Part shown: positions 12,414-24,260 of the stretch, in pieces | How the letters are laid out: the number at the start of each line of letters is the position of its first letter | Numbering within the stretch: position 1 is the stretch's first letter | DNA from: Paramecium pentaurelia | Lineage: Eukaryota > Ciliophora > Oligohymenophorea > Peniculida > Parameciidae | Direction of reading: 5' to 3' | DNA length: 64,000 bases | NCBI GenBank assembly: GCA_905183005.1 | Contig: CAJJDO010000004.1 | Coordinates: 910,499-974,498, forward strand | Position numbers and translations under genes: made by a program | The notes under the pieces: generated by a model | What the model was told of the DNA's origin: nothing | The model's database searches: none | Seen by the model: the letters and a program-made list of their open reading frames with translations, nothing else

Positions 12414-13149
12414 ATTAACTACTTATAGAAGCAGAAGCCATTACTCTCCTTCATAATTATCATCCAGTTCTGGTTTTCTTAATTAGTAATATGATGAATT
12501 TGTAAATAAGATTTATGGTAAAACAAGACAAATAAAAATTCATCATCTTATTCCTAAACAAACAAATAAAGTTTTTGAAATACAAACTCCTTAATTTGAA
12601 GATGCAATATATAAAAAAATGGATGATTACATAAAAAATGAAAAGCTCAGTCGAAGAGAAACAAGGATTCAAGAAAGAATAATAGAAAAAGAAGTCATAT
12701 AATAATATAAGGAAAGATAACATCCTTTTAAATTATTGATCCCTGATTAAAGTTATATCAAGATACTATAGTCTTGTTAAAATTATATGCCAAAATTTAA
12801 GTTTGCTAGATTTAATAGTCCTAACAACCAAGAGAATAATGAAAAATTGTTACTCAAAGTTAGTGAATTACTTTAATAGAGAAAATAGAGATCTGATATT
12901 TATAAAAAATAATTAGAATATGAAAGGAAGAAAAATAAGAAGATTTTAAGATAAAATTTCAGTACTGAAAAAACTTAAAGAGTACCTAGTCCGTTGAAAT
13001 TAAATAATATTGAATAAATAATTTAGAAATGCAAAGAATAAAGTGAAGGTTGTAGTTCAGAAATAAAAGAGATTAATAAAAATAAATAATAATTAAATAA
13101 AAATTATTAATTAATAAAAGACTAATATAATGATATATTCAATTAATGA
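12397..13149 (+). CDS. basic coiled-coil protein, unknown
   Basis: An intronless frame of 250 codons starting MNNINELTTYRSRSHYSPSQ. It has a Ser/Tyr-rich head, then long charged helical stretches (KLSRRETRIQERIIEKEVIQ; ELLQQRKQRSDIYKKQLEYE) typical of a coiled coil, and a Gln/Asn/Lys tail. Such proteins are common in the ciliate cortex and basal-body fraction, but nothing specific identifies this one. Its TGA (13147-13149) lies inside the end of the convergent methionyl-tRNA synthetase gene, an 11-base tail-to-tail overlap. Confidence 0.65.
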
Positions 13150-14520
13150 TGAATCTTTTTAATCTTAAATCCTACTCTAAATCCACTATTATTTAAACAT
13201 TATTATTTTATGGGAATTCTATAAATTAAGGACTTATGATATTAGAAGTTTAAACATATAAATTTAAAATTTATTAAGTCATAGATATTATAATGCAAAT
13301 AAAACTTAAAAATTGTTCTTTTTAAAATTATACTTACATTTTCCATGGTTAATACTTATCAATTAAAGTATTAATAAGTACAAATATCTTTTATAATTCT
13401 AAATATCCTTCAATAAATAAATTTTTATCTAAAAATGCCTTAATATTTTTATATAATTCCAGAAATGTTTATTTGGTATATAATAATTGATCCTCTAATA
13501 AATGTTATTATAATATTAATAGATTTGGTGATATTATCTTTGGTCTGAATAATCTAAATAATATATTATTAAATTGATCAATATAAGTATTCCAACATTT
13601 CTCTAATTTATGTTCTTCAAATGAAACATCCATATTTTAAGGACCTTAAGTAAGAAAGTATAATCTAATTTGATCTTAGTTATATTTTTTTAATAATTAA
13701 AATGGATCAATAACATTTCCAAGTGATTTAGACATTTTCATCTTAATTATTATATTAAATTTACATTATTTCTAATCCAATGATTATGAACAATTAATTC
13801 AGTTGTAGATTCATTATTGATTCCTTTTAAAAAACAAGGCCAATATAATGCATGAAATCTTACTATATCTTTGCCTATCACATGCATGTAATGATGTTAC
13901 TCTTCTTATAAATAACCTAATAAAGCATCCAACCATACATAAATCAATTAATTAGTATCATTAGGAACCTCAATTCCCCAATATTATCTCTATTTAGGTC
14001 TGCTGATACAAATACTATTAATTATCAACTGTTTTAATTCATTTTAATACCTAGATGGTGCTTTTTTAATGCAAATCTCTAAATAATCTTTATCAACTTT
14101 GAAAAAGTAATTATCTTCTTCCAAATATTGATCAGTTTTATGATTCACAAATTATTCTTCTACTTAACAATAATATCCTTTATAAATGTCTTTCATAATA
14201 AATCCATTATTTTAGAGTAGATTCCAATATTTTTAAACTTTAATAATATGTTAAGGATTAGTAGTTCTGACAAATTGATCATACTTAATAAATGAATTAG
14301 CTAATTATTTAAATTGATCTGAAATGGAATCACAATATTATTAGAGTGGTTGATTTTTGACACTTCTGTAAACTTTCAATCCATGTTCATCAGTTCCTGT
14401 CAGCAATTCTACAGATTTATACTTAGAAATAGCATCTGCATATATCATTGAATAAAGATGACCTATATGTGGTTATGCATTGACATAGAACAAAGGTGTA
14501 GTTATTATTTATTTTATCAT
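13139..14520 (-). CDS. methionyl-tRNA synthetase, probably mitochondrial
   Basis: Exons 14520-13765 and 13741-13139 (23-nt intron) give 452 residues. Class I signatures are complete: HIGH at residues 18-21 within YVNAQPHIGHLYS, then TGTDEHG, the WLDALLGY region, GKDIVRFHALYWP, and KMSKS at 254-258. It charges tRNA-Met with methionine. The length and the lack of the zinc-knuckle Cys pairs and of C-terminal appendices fit the short bacterial/mitochondrial type, so organellar use is likely (inference). The ATG at 14520 is the only Met before HIGH except a more upstream in-frame one that would overlap the neighbour further. The chosen ATG shares bases with the TGA of the upstream gene, as ATGA, and the 3' end overlaps the convergent gene. 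Confidence 0.9.
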
Positions 14521-15759
14521 AAAAAAATTAAATAAATTTTATATAATTATAATATACATAATCCTAAGCATCCTATTTATATATTTTTTATGTTGATCAT
14601 ATTCTATGATTAATACAACCATAAATTTAATCCAAACATTATCCATGATAATAGAATCATTAATTTTGTAAATATATTTGTTCTATCATCTTTTAAAATC
14701 ACTATTAAAATAATCATCAAAAACGATAATTCAAATAACATATTTATAAAAATATTACTAAATGAAGCTAAAATTATTCCAAATATGTAAGGTATAATAC
14801 TTGATTGTCTTTCCTAAACTTGAGGATTTAATTAGCAATCTTGACTCTATAATTCTAAAGGTTTATGATAATAATCTGGAACTCCAATTGTATATGTATT
14901 GTGTGATTACTCTTATCTATTATGATGATTATTTTATCCATCATTTAATTCATTAGCAATCTCATTATTGTATGGTATCTTAATCTATCTCAAATCCTGT
15001 AATTACAATGAATAATCTTCTAATTCATCTTCAAATTTCTTGATATATGATATAACAAGAGTACGAGCTTAATTTAATTAAAGATTCAATAATTTCTAAT
15101 CTAAAACTTTAATTTCATAAGTAATTTCAATTTCCAATAATTCCCCATTCTCTTTCTAAGTTAATAATTCAGTCACATTTTTATTAAATTATAAGGAATA
15201 TGTTGGTATTACAATAGTAGTATTCATCTAATTTTAACTATCTGTATTCAAAGACAATAGAATACTATCACCAACATCTAAAATATCAATTGTTTGATTT
15301 AATTAGAATTGTAAATTATAACTTGGTTTATAATCACTTTCAAATTCATAGTAATCCTCTATCTTCATGTAAAATGCATATTATCCAACCATAAACTTGT
15401 TATGCACTTACAAATTCAATATTGATGCTGAATGTAATATTAATCTCATAGGAGTTCTATGATTATTATTATTAATCAATTATGTATTTTTTAATCTCTC
15501 ATCTATTGCTACTAAATTATCCTGTTCCTCTATTAATTATTATTTTGAATTTGCTATTTTCTGACTCAATAACTAAATTGCATCCCTGTAAACCTTCTCA
15601 AATTACTGAAGTGTACATTACTTATGCTATAATACTAATTGAGCTATTTACATCTTGCAAACATTTATTATACAATTAACTTATCAATTAGCGATCTATG
15701 GCTATGTTTGAATGACTCTAAAGTAATTCAATAAGTTCTTGTTGTTAATATGAAAGCAT
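14517..15759 (-). CDS. membrane protein with C-terminal spans, unknown
   Basis: Exons 15759-15622 and 15593-14517 (28-nt intron) give 404 residues. The first ~90 residues are helical and coiled-coil-like. A beta-rich stretch follows (QVHNKFMVGQYAFYMKIEDY, DVGDSILLSLNT) that could be a C2- or PLAT-like fold, then another helical part. From about residue 310 there are three to four hydrophobic segments (PYIFGIILASF; LSFLMIILIVIL; LMILLSWIMFGLNLWL; IGCLGLCIL). A membrane anchor at the C-terminus is clear; the function is not. Its TGA overlaps the ATG of the methionyl-tRNA synthetase gene, which is very unusual spacing for eukaryotic neighbours. Confidence 0.65.
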
Positions 15760-16149
15760 TTTTTATTAAATTACTATATATTTTATTAAATTACAATATA
15801 TTTTTATTTATATTATATTGAAAAATTGTTTATTATAATCTCTATCAAACAATTAATATTGTTATGTGTTCTACTTTAATTGAATATCAAATATAAATAA
15901 TAAAATTTTTTATTATTTAACTTTTTCAAAGTAAAGTGAATTAGAACTCTATACAAGTTTTTTTAACTTTTTATGAGCTATATTTATATTACATTGTATA
16001 TTACAAACCCAATTTGTGTTTAAGTATTTAGATTAATATATTTATTTTAATAACCCATAATAAATGAATTAAATTGTTTAGCAAAATAACTATAAATAAA
16101 ATCGATTTTTTGTATATATATGAGATTGCCACAGTTTAATTTCCTCATT
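15760..16149. other. intergenic, AT-rich
   Basis: About 390 bases between the start of the membrane protein gene and the pseudogene region. Nothing recognisable; it should contain the promoter of the minus-strand gene. Confidence 0.5.
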
Positions 16150-16251
16150 ATGAACTCAAACTGTCCATCTCGTAAATACAAAAAAGATCTTGCTAAATAG
16201 GTTACAAATTTCGATAATCAAATGAGACATTTGTGCCGCAAGTAAGAAATA
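16150..16251 (+). other. short open frame, possible orphan exon
   Basis: An ATG at 16150 opens a short basic sequence (MNSNCPSRKYKKDLAKQVTN, about 30 codons) that reaches a GTAAG and then a T-rich stretch. It could be a first exon whose continuation is lost, next to the decayed gene that follows. No intron of normal size joins it to a good downstream frame. Confidence 0.25.
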
Positions 16252-16389
16252 TTCTTTTTTTTTTTTTATTAATATTCATTTAATAATTCAAATTTATATA
16301 ATTTAAGATTTTGGTAAATATCAAATAGATGTACTTAAATTTAGTAAATTTATTAATAAAAATAGAGGACAATCTATCAAATGATAATA

Positions 16390-17437
16390 ATTTTAATTAA
16401 ATTTAAACATCATCATAGTCCTTCTTATTATTATTATGAATATGCTAACATTATATCAACATTTGAAATTTATTATTATGTTTATGGTAATTCTATTCCT
16501 TTATTCACACTAATCTATTATTGATGATAAATTAAATTGTTGGCTATCGTATCTAAATCAAGCTTAAGTATTTCAATAGTGTCTTAAGAATATGTTGCTT
16601 AATTGTTTCTTATAAAATTGGATTTGTTTTTAAGAAGGCAACAAAGGTATTCCTCAATTTTAAAAATGAAATTCTAAGTTATATTATACAATCTTACAAA
16701 TCTACAAGGTGATCCTTAAGTTATAAAAGCATCTAACAATCCTAGAGAAGTAGAAACAATTGGACTTACTGGATCAATAAACAAAATAAAGATTATATTC
16801 ATTATAAATGGAATGAATTTGTTGATGATTTTAAGGTCAAAAAAAAATAAATTAGTTTCTTAAAGTGGTTTCAAATAGCATCTTACTTATAGAATTAGTA
16901 TTACTTAATTGTACTCATGTAAAAAAACATATTCCATAAACCATTTGAAGGATGTATATAGCATATAACATATGTATTCATTTCTATGTAATAGAATAGT
17001 GTTATTATAGACTATAATAATGAGAGAATATTTTATTACATCAATAATAAAGGTCTTAATGATTAATTCTATCAAAAATAAAGCAGTTCCTTAGGCTCTC
17101 TCCCTTTCAGCAAATAAATTCTAGGTAAATATAAAACTCAACAGAAAACTTTGAATCGAAGCTTTATAAATGACGAATTTTACTACTAAAGAGGAATGAT
17201 GGAAATAACCTCCATATTTATGTTTTAGATATAACTTCGTAAGGAAAAAAGGAAAGTAAATTTGAAACATTCCCAGAAGTAAAAGCATCTGTCAAAAGTA
17301 TAATGAAGGATAACACATATAAACTTAAAGATCCTATAGCCATTGTTATTTTAATTTAAAATATTTTTATATATAAAATTTCTATTTTTCATTTGTTTCA
17401 TTTCGAATCATCTTATTAAAATTAATCACTAAATTGA
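16390..17437 (+). pseudogene. decayed gene, tandem paralogue 1
   Basis: Protein-like segments continue across this stretch but change frame several times without a GT...AG intron. Pieces read in order: SPSYYYYEYANIISTFEIYY (from about 16420), IIDDKLNCWLSYLNQ, then VFLNFKNEILSYIIQ, NIFHKPFEGC near 16925, FINDEFYYQRG near 17165, and after a frame change DGNNLHIYVLDITS to the TGA at 17435. The first and third frames are interrupted by TGA. The second copy at 17444-18347 shares the same order of motifs, including the F-H-[KR]-P-F-E-G box. This is best explained as an inactivated member of a tandem pair. The family is unknown to me. Confidence 0.55.
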
Positions 17438-17443
17438 TATTCA

Positions 17444-18347
17444 TAAATCTCTTACTTATTATCAATTACAATATTATCAAAATTAGTACTACCTCCAATT
17501 TATATTCCTTTTCCTTAATATTCTTCAACCTATCTTACAGGCAATTATTATTGTTATGTGGAAGGATTACCTTATAAATTTTATGTCATAACAAAGAAAT
17601 CTTATCTGGACGATGCTTTTTTAAATAAAAAACTATTCTCTAATCTTTGAATAAAATGCTATTATAGGTTTGATAATTTATAATTTACTTGACTAGGTCT
17701 GAAAATCATAAAGTTAAAGTAATAGGATTCAACATAAGCAAGAATTAGTGCTGCAATAGGGTCGAAACTTTGACTCATCATAAATCCAATCATTACAAGA
17801 CCATATGGAATATATTTTGAAGGTAGTACACAAGGAAAGAAGAAAAGACTTCTTAATTATTCAGGATTTGCAAAACACCTAAATTAATTATAAATTTTAC
17901 TATAAACTTATGTAAACAACATACACATTCCATAGACCTTTTGAAGGATAGTTGTTATTTTATATTATCAATGATAAAATTAAGAATATGACCTTTTAAA
18001 TATAGAAATATAAAATTACTTAAATCAAGAAACTTTTGAAAAAGAAATCAAGTAAAAATACTACTGTTCCTATTGTTTTTTCTAGATCTGATAGGTTCAT
18101 ACAAATAAAGAGAGGCATTATTATTAATCCAAATAAGTCTATTATATATAATTTTAAATATACTTTCTATAAATTGAGTAAAGAATAATCTCCATATTTG
18201 ATATCCTTAAAAAACTTTTAATGGCTAATCTATGAAACAATTGGTAAATAAGTCATTAAACAAAAGGTTGATTAGATATACAACAAATGTTATTATAGTC
18301 ACTAATTTGATGCCAAAGGGAATTTGATTGATGAAATCCTATAATGA
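17444..18347 (+). pseudogene. decayed gene, tandem paralogue 2
   Basis: Starts with open sequence around LPPIYIPFPQYSS and GLPYKFYVITKKSYLDDAF (17470-17635), then loses frame twice around 17640-17710, where TGA interrupts every frame. From about 17712 one frame stays open to the TGA at 18345: it includes HMEYILKVVHKERRKDFLII, YTFHRPFEG (17915-17940) and SPYLISLKNFQWLIYETIGK. The YTFHRPFEG box and the YY.YV..L segment match the copy at 16390-17437. The last ~210 codons are intact, so a shorter transcript is possible. Otherwise this is a second relic of the same family. Confidence 0.5.
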
Positions 18348-18496
18348 TTATTATCCTTATGGTAAAGATTAAAGATTCATGAATAGTGTTATTTTATTAA
18401 AATTAATATTAAGTAATTAAGAGATTAATATACTTGAATATATATAAATAATATATCAATTATCATACTACTAAAATTAATTAATTTTTATTTATC

Positions 18497-19817
18497 ATGT
18501 AATCTATTCAAAGCAATAGCAATTCAATACAACCAACAATGGGAAGAGATAGATATGGTTAATCTCTATCAATAGCCTTGCCAATTTCACCTGTGAAGAA
18601 ACTTGATGTAACTAATGTGACATTAAGAAAATATGATCGTTATATAGGGAATCAAGAAACTATAGCTTGGGAGAAACATTTGTTATGCGAAATTGGAGTA
18701 TTTGATTGTTCCATTCTTTTAAGGATGAAGATTTAAACTTTATAAAAGATTTTTACTTAGAAGAGAAATCATATAAAGATGAAGAGTTTTACTTCAGATA
18801 CATTGATTCAATCAGAAACAAATACTTGACTGGAGCTAAGGAAGCTTACACATTAGCAAAAGACATTTGCAAATAATTGGTGGCTGAAGATCTAATAAAT
18901 ACTTAGAGATTAAAAAAGAACCGTAAATAAGTGACTTAAAGAATTAGGCAAACATTAGGAACCTTCAAATAGACTAAAAATGAAGATATCTTAAGATGGG
19001 TACAATCAATAATTAATTAAAATAGAAAACAGGATTGAAGAAATTATTTCATGAGATGAGAGATGCTATATAACATATTTTAGATGCAGGAGGTGAAAAA
19101 GAATTCTTTAGATTGGAAGAATTAATAAAATAGAAATAACATATAACAGAAGAATTTTTAAAGGGACTTCCAATGAGAAATGTTTAAGAAATCAACAAAT
19201 ATATATAATCAATAAGATTGTACTTGTCAAAAAAAACAGATGAATTTTAATAACACAAGTTAGAACATGGAGATGATTTTCATTTTGATGAAAAAACTAT
19301 TAGGGAATTATCTAGATCTTCTTTGGAAGACACTGCTTCATGTTATTCAGATCGTTTAACAGAGATTAGAGCACATTCTAAGAGAGAGAAATAAAAGGAA
19401 GCTGAGAAGAAGATAGAAAAGTTTTATGATTTGAATTAATTGAAAAATAAATGGAAAACTACTAATGTAGATTAATTGAAAGGAACAATTAGAAGAGTTT
19501 TGGTTAAGGAAACATTATCTGAAGCTGAACATATTCGTGCAAGAGCGTTTAGATTAGAATAAGAAAAAAAAGGAATTTAGATCTTAAAAATAGAATAACC
19601 AAAGAAAAAGCATTTATAAACAGCTTAATAAAGAATTTAAGAAAGGAAAGAGAAATAAGATAAAAGATCAGTGGCTGAATTATAAAGAAAACATACTTTA
19701 ACTAGAGAAGAAATGAAGACAGAATAATTGAAATAAGAGTTTTTTACAAAATATAATCCAAAATCAAGTATAGGAGAACAATTTTGTGTAGCTGTTGGCT
19801 ATAATAATTTATTTTGA
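18497..19817 (+). CDS. coiled-coil protein, unknown
   Basis: Exons 18497-18697, 18724-18999 and 19026-19817 (two 26-nt introns, all phase 0) give 422 residues. After a Ser/Gln-rich head (MQSIQSNSNSIQPTMGRDRY) the protein is almost wholly helical and charged, with runs such as AYTLAKDICKQLVAEDLINT, EKQKEAEKKIEKFYDL and IQERKEKQDKRSVAELQRKH. Composition and length resemble ciliate axonemal or cortical coiled-coil proteins, but no family motif is visible. It lies head-to-tail 24 bases before the next gene. Confidence 0.7.
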
Positions 19818-19841
19818 ATCATAATAAAACAACTATTAAAA

Positions 19842-21668
19842 ATGCCATAATTTTTATAAACTACATAAAATCTTGTCTTAAAATTTCGTGATGTTGCCAT
19901 AGATCAACTAGACATATTTGGTCAACCTCCTAATTTCAGAGTGTTGAATAAATAAAAATATAATTCCATGGTTGGATTAATAACTACTATACTTATTGGA
20001 GGTGTCACTCTAATTTATCTAACAAATGAATTAGTCACTATGTTAGGCAAGGCCGAGCCTTCAGTTGTATCCTCAGAAATCTAAGTGTTTGATACTTAAG
20101 TATAGTAGAGTCATTTTAAATTAGACATTCCCTTTGTTAAATGATAACTTTACCTTAGCCATTTCTGCAACGAATAGTGCAGGAAATCAACTTAATGGTT
20201 AGGGAATATATTATAATATTTCAATCTTTCATTGTATTAGGAGCAGAAACAAAAATGAGACAACCGGATTAGTTGTGGTCACTGTATAGTAATTATTTTA
20301 TCAATATCTTATAAGATGTTCACTTCTTCCAACAGAGACCTGTAATATGTCACATTTTGTAACTGAATAATAAAATGATTATTTTAGTAGAATGAGATTA
20401 GGTGCCATGCAATGTATTAATCGAGAGTATCTTAAATTAAATCCACCAGTAAATCTAATTTCTTAATTTACAAGCCATTACAAGGACAATTAAATGCTAT
20501 GGTCTATCAATATTTGAAAATATAATTGACTGTTTGCCATAACTCAACTGAATATTAAAAATGTGCATCTCCAGAAGAAATCAAATCAATATTAATGTCA
20601 GGACATTATGTTGTTTATACAAGTGATTACTTAACGTAACTAAATAACCCAAGCGAACCTTATAAATAAATTATTAATAGTGAATTTTCAGGTTTCTCTG
20701 TATCAACATCTAAAATTATAAAACAATATTTTAGAATCATAGAGACTACCAGTGATGATGGTTGGCTTTTGTAGAATATACATGTTAAAGAAAATCTCAA
20801 ATAATAAGAATGGAGAGAAACAACAGAGTTATATAATGAAGAATATATAGTAGAACATTACATAGCTTTAGATTATAGACAAACAAATTATAATAGAAAT
20901 TATGTTAAGATATAGACTGTTTTAAGTAGATTAGGAGGGATATGGTAGATATTTATAATCATAGTGGCTTCTATAATTAGACCTATTGTTAATACACTTA
21001 TGAATTTGGATATAGCTAATAAAGTTTTTAGGTTTTAATTATTAGAAGATGAAAAGGATCTTAAAACTAAAAACAATAGTCAAATGACTGATACTAAAAT
21101 GAATGATGATAAAATTACAATATATAATTGGAAATGTCAAAATCATAAATTATCAAGTAATATCAGTTCTAAAATGTTCATTTTATTTGGATGTAAAAAT
21201 TAAAAAAAATTATTATTTAATAATGCTAAAAACTAAATTATGCAAAGTTTAGACATCATTAATTTAATTAAAAAACTATAAGAAATTGATCTAATTAAAT
21301 AGATCATATTTACTAAAGAATAATAACTCCTATTTAATATTATACCAAATCCTCTTATCTAATTGAATAATGACTTAGAAAATAATAATTTAAAAATTAA
21401 TAATATTGATTTTATTAAACATATTAATTAAATTTCCTAACACAATAACAAATACTATACATATTTGGAATCATATCATAAAATGATTAATACTAAAGAT
21501 AAGAATCTTTTCGATGATAAAATCATTCAATTATTGGATAAACAAACTCTAACTTTCTTTGATAAATAAATTGGGTAAATGAATGTTTCATAAATCTCTA
21601 AATCCCCTGCCTTTTTAGAAAGCAAAGATGAAGACATCAATGAACCAATACCATTATTACCGAAATGA
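19842..21668 (+). CDS. ciliate two-span membrane protein family
   Basis: Exons 19842-20099, 20125-20448 and 20475-21668 (25- and 26-nt introns) give 591 residues. Residues about 15-30 (LKFRDVAIDQLDIFGQPPNF) precede a first membrane span (VGLITTILIGGVTLIYL). A ~270-residue Cys- and Asn-X-Ser/Thr-containing loop follows, then a second span (GGIWQIFIIIVASIIRPIV) right before NLDIANKVFRF, and a long polar tail of ~220 residues. I recall this arrangement, with FR...LD.FG at the start and a second span followed by LxxxIxxKLF-like residues, from uncharacterised ciliate membrane proteins with a luminal loop. Transport or channel activity cannot be claimed. The tail is Asn/Lys-rich and may be cytosolic. 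Confidence 0.75.
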
Positions 21669-21804
21669 TATCGTTATTGATTACTTAATTTATTTTAATT
21701 AAAACAAATTGTTTAATCAAAAAGGAGTTTATTTAGCTATTTTATATAATATATTCAGTACGAAATTGTATAGATATTTTGAATATTAATATGTAAACAT
21801 AGAT

Positions 21805-22320
21805 TCAAGTTAGACACTTCTAGAGGTGTTAGATGAAGGTTTAAGTTAATGAAAAGATTTCTGGAGATAGATTTATAGAATGGATTAGTTAATTCAATTC
21901 ATCTAGTTTCTCATTAGGTTTATAAGACATAGTTTCTTATTCAATTCTTGTATCACAGCCCCTAATATATAAATCTTAATTTTACAATTAATATAGGTCT
22001 TTGTATTTGTCTCTCAAATGTTTGTAATACCTGTTTTTTACCATACTATATGATTTATTAGGAAAATAAAGAGCTATTTTGACAAATTTAGGTCCGAATT
22101 CTTGAACCAATCTCAGAATTCTGTCATCTTCATCTTAAGTAAATTAAGACAGCGAGTGATTTTTACCCTATTTATCCTTTTACTTATTTTTCTTTTTCTA
22201 TTTACGATTGATATTGTATTAAATCCTTTTCTGACCAGTTTAAATCATGTAATCTCTGTTGGCATAAAAACCATATTGTTTAATTGATGAACATCTCTTC
22301 TCTCTCTACATTTGTTCCAT
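21805..22320 (-). CDS. single-repeat Myb/SANT DNA-binding protein
   Basis: An intronless frame of 171 residues. After a basic, Lys/Gln-rich head, residues about 60-108 form a Myb/SANT repeat: FTQDEDDRILRLVQEFGPKF, then KIALYFPNKSYSMVKNRYYK and HLRDKY. The spaced aromatic residues and the turn before the third helix (SMVKNRYYKHL) match Myb repeats. With one clear repeat it is probably a SANT-type nuclear DNA- or chromatin-binding protein. The basic stretch KQKKKNKQKDKQ just upstream may be a nuclear signal. The C-terminal ~55 residues are unremarkable. Confidence 0.75.
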
Positions 22321-22993
22321 AATATAAATAATAAATGGAAAATAAATTTTGGATTTGAATGACACTCCAGATTAAGATTTTGTTTTTAAAAATATAAGAA
22401 AACTTGATTATATATATATATATTAATGTCAATTAATCAAATTTATCAAAAATACTTTTATTATGACAAATAATGGATCAAATATTGAAAATACTAAGTA
22501 ATAAAAAATTATTTTATTTCTTCTTACACTATGTGTTTTTTTAAATACTCATAACTGTATTAATTAAATAAATATTGTGTGTTGTTTTTTCTTCTAAGCT
22601 CTTAGGAGAATATGATTCTATTGTTATTAAATAGTCCTATTCATAATATTTTGAATCACCATTAGATCAAATTAATATATATTAATTCTAATTAAATCAC
22701 TATAATTGATAAAAAATTTGCATAAGATTTTCAAAAGGCAAATAAAGAATTTGTATAAATAAGCTAATAGATAAACTTTAGTTGATAACTTTACATAAAA
22801 ATTAGAAAATCTTAATAATAGAGTATTCTCTTTGATCGATAATTTATATTTAGATTATCGTCATTATAAATATGATCATATATTATTTAAATCTTTTATC
22901 ATATTTCTGAACTTCAAATATGAAGTATTATTTTGATATTATAAATAAGATTATTGTTTTTTTTAAATAGAAGCATATAAATTTATATAATAA
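22321..22993 (+). other. possible small membrane protein relic; otherwise intergenic
   Basis: An ATG at 22463 opens MTNNGSNIENTKQQKIILFL, a polar start and a membrane-like stretch (LFLLTLCVFLNTHNC). A 22-nt GTGT...AAG intron could extend it in frame to about 22700 (LLGEYDSIVIKQSYSQYF). A further open frame at 22708-22938 (DNFTQKLENLNNRVFSLIDN) looks like coiled coil, but no intron links it. The type resembles the ORF at 8132 (short polar head plus one span). Whether it is a gene with an unresolved structure or a relic cannot be decided here. Confidence 0.25.
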
Positions 22994-24128
22994 TCAAAAA
23001 TTTTAGATATCATTTATTAATTTATCAATTACTTTTTACAAATTATTCTTTTTTATTGAGATATTGCTATTTAGTATAAAACTTTTAATAGTATTGTTAT
23101 TACTTAATTAAGTAAAATATTCTCTTTAAAATAGTCTTTTATCAAAAGTCAATACATTCAAAGGTCCTAAAGGTTCACTTTATTTTTATACATGTCCCCA
23201 TAAGTGTTTGTATTTAAGTAGTGCATCTTTAAATCTAATAGGATGAAATTCTAAATTTTTAGGTTCAGCTAATTTTTCTAATTCAAAATCATCTTCACTA
23301 TCAGTATCAATTTAACCACTAGATTATTTTTATCGAATTTTGTATTCAATCATCCTAACAACAGCTTATCGAACTTTATTTTCAATTGGCATAGGTTCTC
23401 CATCCATAAATTTTTCATGAAAAGCCTTAGCTAATTATTACTCTTTAGTGTAATAAAATATCTTGCCTATTTAATCATAGGCATTTAATTCATAATTAGA
23501 TTCATTAAATAATAATGTATATTTGATGAGTTTCTTAGAATAATTTAAAGCCTTCATGAAGTTATGAATCAGAAGTGAAAGTTCTACTAGATGTTTATAA
23601 GCAATAATTTTGTAACGATAAACTCGATTTGAATTGCAAAATACTAAGTATTTTTACCAAATTAAGATAGCTTTATCATATTAAAACTACTTTTCTAATA
23701 TGTATGCATATGTGAAAACTGCGACATTGTATAAATTACCAATTTTAGATTGTCTTAAATATCTTAAATTGAAATAATAAATACTTTAATACAAATGTGA
23801 ATCTCTCCTCTAAATCATTTATATCATTTAAATCGATTTGAGACAAAATTTTTAATGATTACTACTTTCTATTATTATATGGAGAATTGTCATCATCATT
23901 TATTTTAAATAGTTTATCATGATCTCTTAGAAAATTATAATCTTCTTGATAAATGGATTGCATTTTATTTTCTTTCTTTTTTACCTAAGGTAAAGTAGTC
24001 TATGCCCAGTTCCCAACAGTTCCTAAAGTAGATTCATCTACTTTCTTGAGTGATATCATAGAAGTTGCCCTAGTAGATCTACTAAAGTAAGTATGCTTAG
24101 TCTTGGGATTGAATAAATTTATTTTCAT
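22994..24128 (-). CDS. TPR-like helical-repeat protein
   Basis: Exons 24128-23785 and 23762-22994 (22-nt intron) give 370 residues. The first ~100 residues are Lys/Ser-rich with a DNDD-type acidic patch. Residues about 110-240 form helical pairs reminiscent of TPRs (VAVFTYAYILEKQFQYDKAI; NRVYRYKIIAYKHLVELSLL; ELNAYDQIGKIFYYTKEQQL), with aromatic and small residues at TPR-like spacing. An acidic linker (DTDSEDDFELEKL) precedes a basic C-terminal part. It is probably a scaffold protein. No specific family is recognisable; the TPR assignment is moderate. Confidence 0.65.
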
Positions 24129-24260
24129 AATAATAAAGTATTTGATATTAATCATTTAATATAGTAATTTTCTTCATCTCCTTTTTTCATTATGGAACCC
24201 TACATTTTAGATGAATTCATTCTTGATTATTACATGATTGATTAATTCTTCATTGTTTTA

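Noticed and set aside
22102..22287. Plus-strand hydrophobic frame opposite the Myb gene
   Set aside because: It is antisense to the clearly coding Myb/SANT domain.
22403..22425. Short TA dinucleotide runs here and at 42767, 44417 and 51305 as functional repeats
   Set aside because: Brief AT microsatellites expected by base composition; one is simply part of an intron.
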